Origin: an uncultured Dokdonia sp.
GTDB taxonomy: Bacteria > Bacteroidota > Bacteroidia > Flavobacteriales > Flavobacteriaceae
Assembly (NCBI GenBank): GCA_937124495.1
Contig: CAKZKZ010000453.1
Coordinates: forward strand, 1 to 5,646
Length of the DNA stretch: 5,646 nt
Direction of reading: 5' to 3'
This document shows, in pieces, positions 5,524 through 5,646 of the stretch (position 1 is the stretch's first letter; each line of letters starts with the position of its first letter). The notes beneath the pieces were generated by a model that was given only the letters and a program-made list of their open reading frames with translations, did no database searches and had not been told where the DNA came from. The translations under genes and the position numbers were made by a program.

Positions 5524-5646
5524 ATGAAATTTCCATTACTTTTTATTTTAATTCCTTTTGTAGCCTTTGGACAAATCCAAATTGGCCAGACTATTGATGG
5601 AGAAGCTATTGGAGATCTTTCTGGTACTAATATTAGTCTTTCTTCT
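5524..5646 (+). CDS. N-terminus of a secreted protein, probably a repeat-type surface protein (3' end outside window)
   Basis: Forty-one codons are present from ATG 5524 and the frame is open to the window end. Residues 1-17 (MKFPLLFILIPFVAFGQ) form a signal peptide with probable cleavage before Gln17, typical of flavobacterial exported proteins. The mature start, IQIGQTIDGEAIGDLSGTNI, then LSS, resembles the opening of FG-GAP or related beta-propeller surface proteins of Flavobacteriia, in which a phrase of the type IDGEAxGDxSGxxVSLS is followed by repeats; many of these end in a type IX secretion sorting domain. That family call is from memory of the motif and rests on 24 mature residues, and the C-terminus is not visible. 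An out-of-frame ATG at 5516 stops after three codons, so 5524 is the start. Confidence 0.7.
   Translation, partial: MKFPLLFILIPFVAFGQIQIGQTIDGEAIGDLSGTNISLSS

Overview
The window looks like chromosomal DNA of a marine flavobacterium (Bacteroidota, Flavobacteriia). The evidence is low G+C, no strong Shine-Dalgarno sequences, a Bacteroidota-type -7 box (TAnnTTTG) before rpiB, and protein types common in that class: a DUF4349-like tail, an S41 protease with the family's typical N-terminus, a tandem OmpA-domain protein, an ElaA-type GNAT and a secreted repeat-type surface protein start. A perfect 20-bp palindrome, TACGCTTTCGCGAAAGCGTA, appears twice in full and once as its 16-bp core. I associate this motif with Dokdonia-like Flavobacteriaceae from memory only. 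No tRNA, rRNA, CRISPR array or intact insertion sequence was seen.

Layout, left to right. (1) 1-144, + strand: C-terminal tail of a membrane protein (probably DUF4349), with the first palindrome directly after its stop. (2) 241-3586, + strand: a compact three-gene run of an S41 C-terminal processing protease, a periplasmic protein with two OmpA-like domains, and a membrane sterol desaturase/fatty acid hydroxylase family enzyme. Gaps are 4 bp and 0 bp, so translation is probably coupled. The OmpA gene has no ATG, GTG or TTG at its true 5' end. The protein only makes sense if translation begins at a rare ATT codon at 1880, which gives a textbook signal peptide; the first conventional start, TTG 2216, would delete the signal peptide and most of the first domain. 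(3) 3593-4565, - strand: an ElaA-like acetyltransferase and ribose-5-phosphate isomerase B, convergent with the three-gene run. (4) 4566-5523: almost 1 kb of very AT-rich DNA holding the rpiB promoter, the third palindrome, a cluster of DnaA-box-like 9-mers beside a 10% G+C stretch (a possible replication origin, unproven), and an easily missed 52-codon single-pass membrane protein gene on the - strand (5182-5340). (5) 5524-5646, + strand: first 41 codons of a secreted protein, cut by the window edge.

Functionally, the + strand run is an envelope cluster (periplasmic proteolysis, peptidoglycan or outer-membrane anchoring, membrane lipid modification), while the - strand pair is metabolic. The strongest points for follow-up are the non-canonical ATT start, the palindrome family (one copy inside a protein-coding linker), and the box-rich AT-rich intergenic region.
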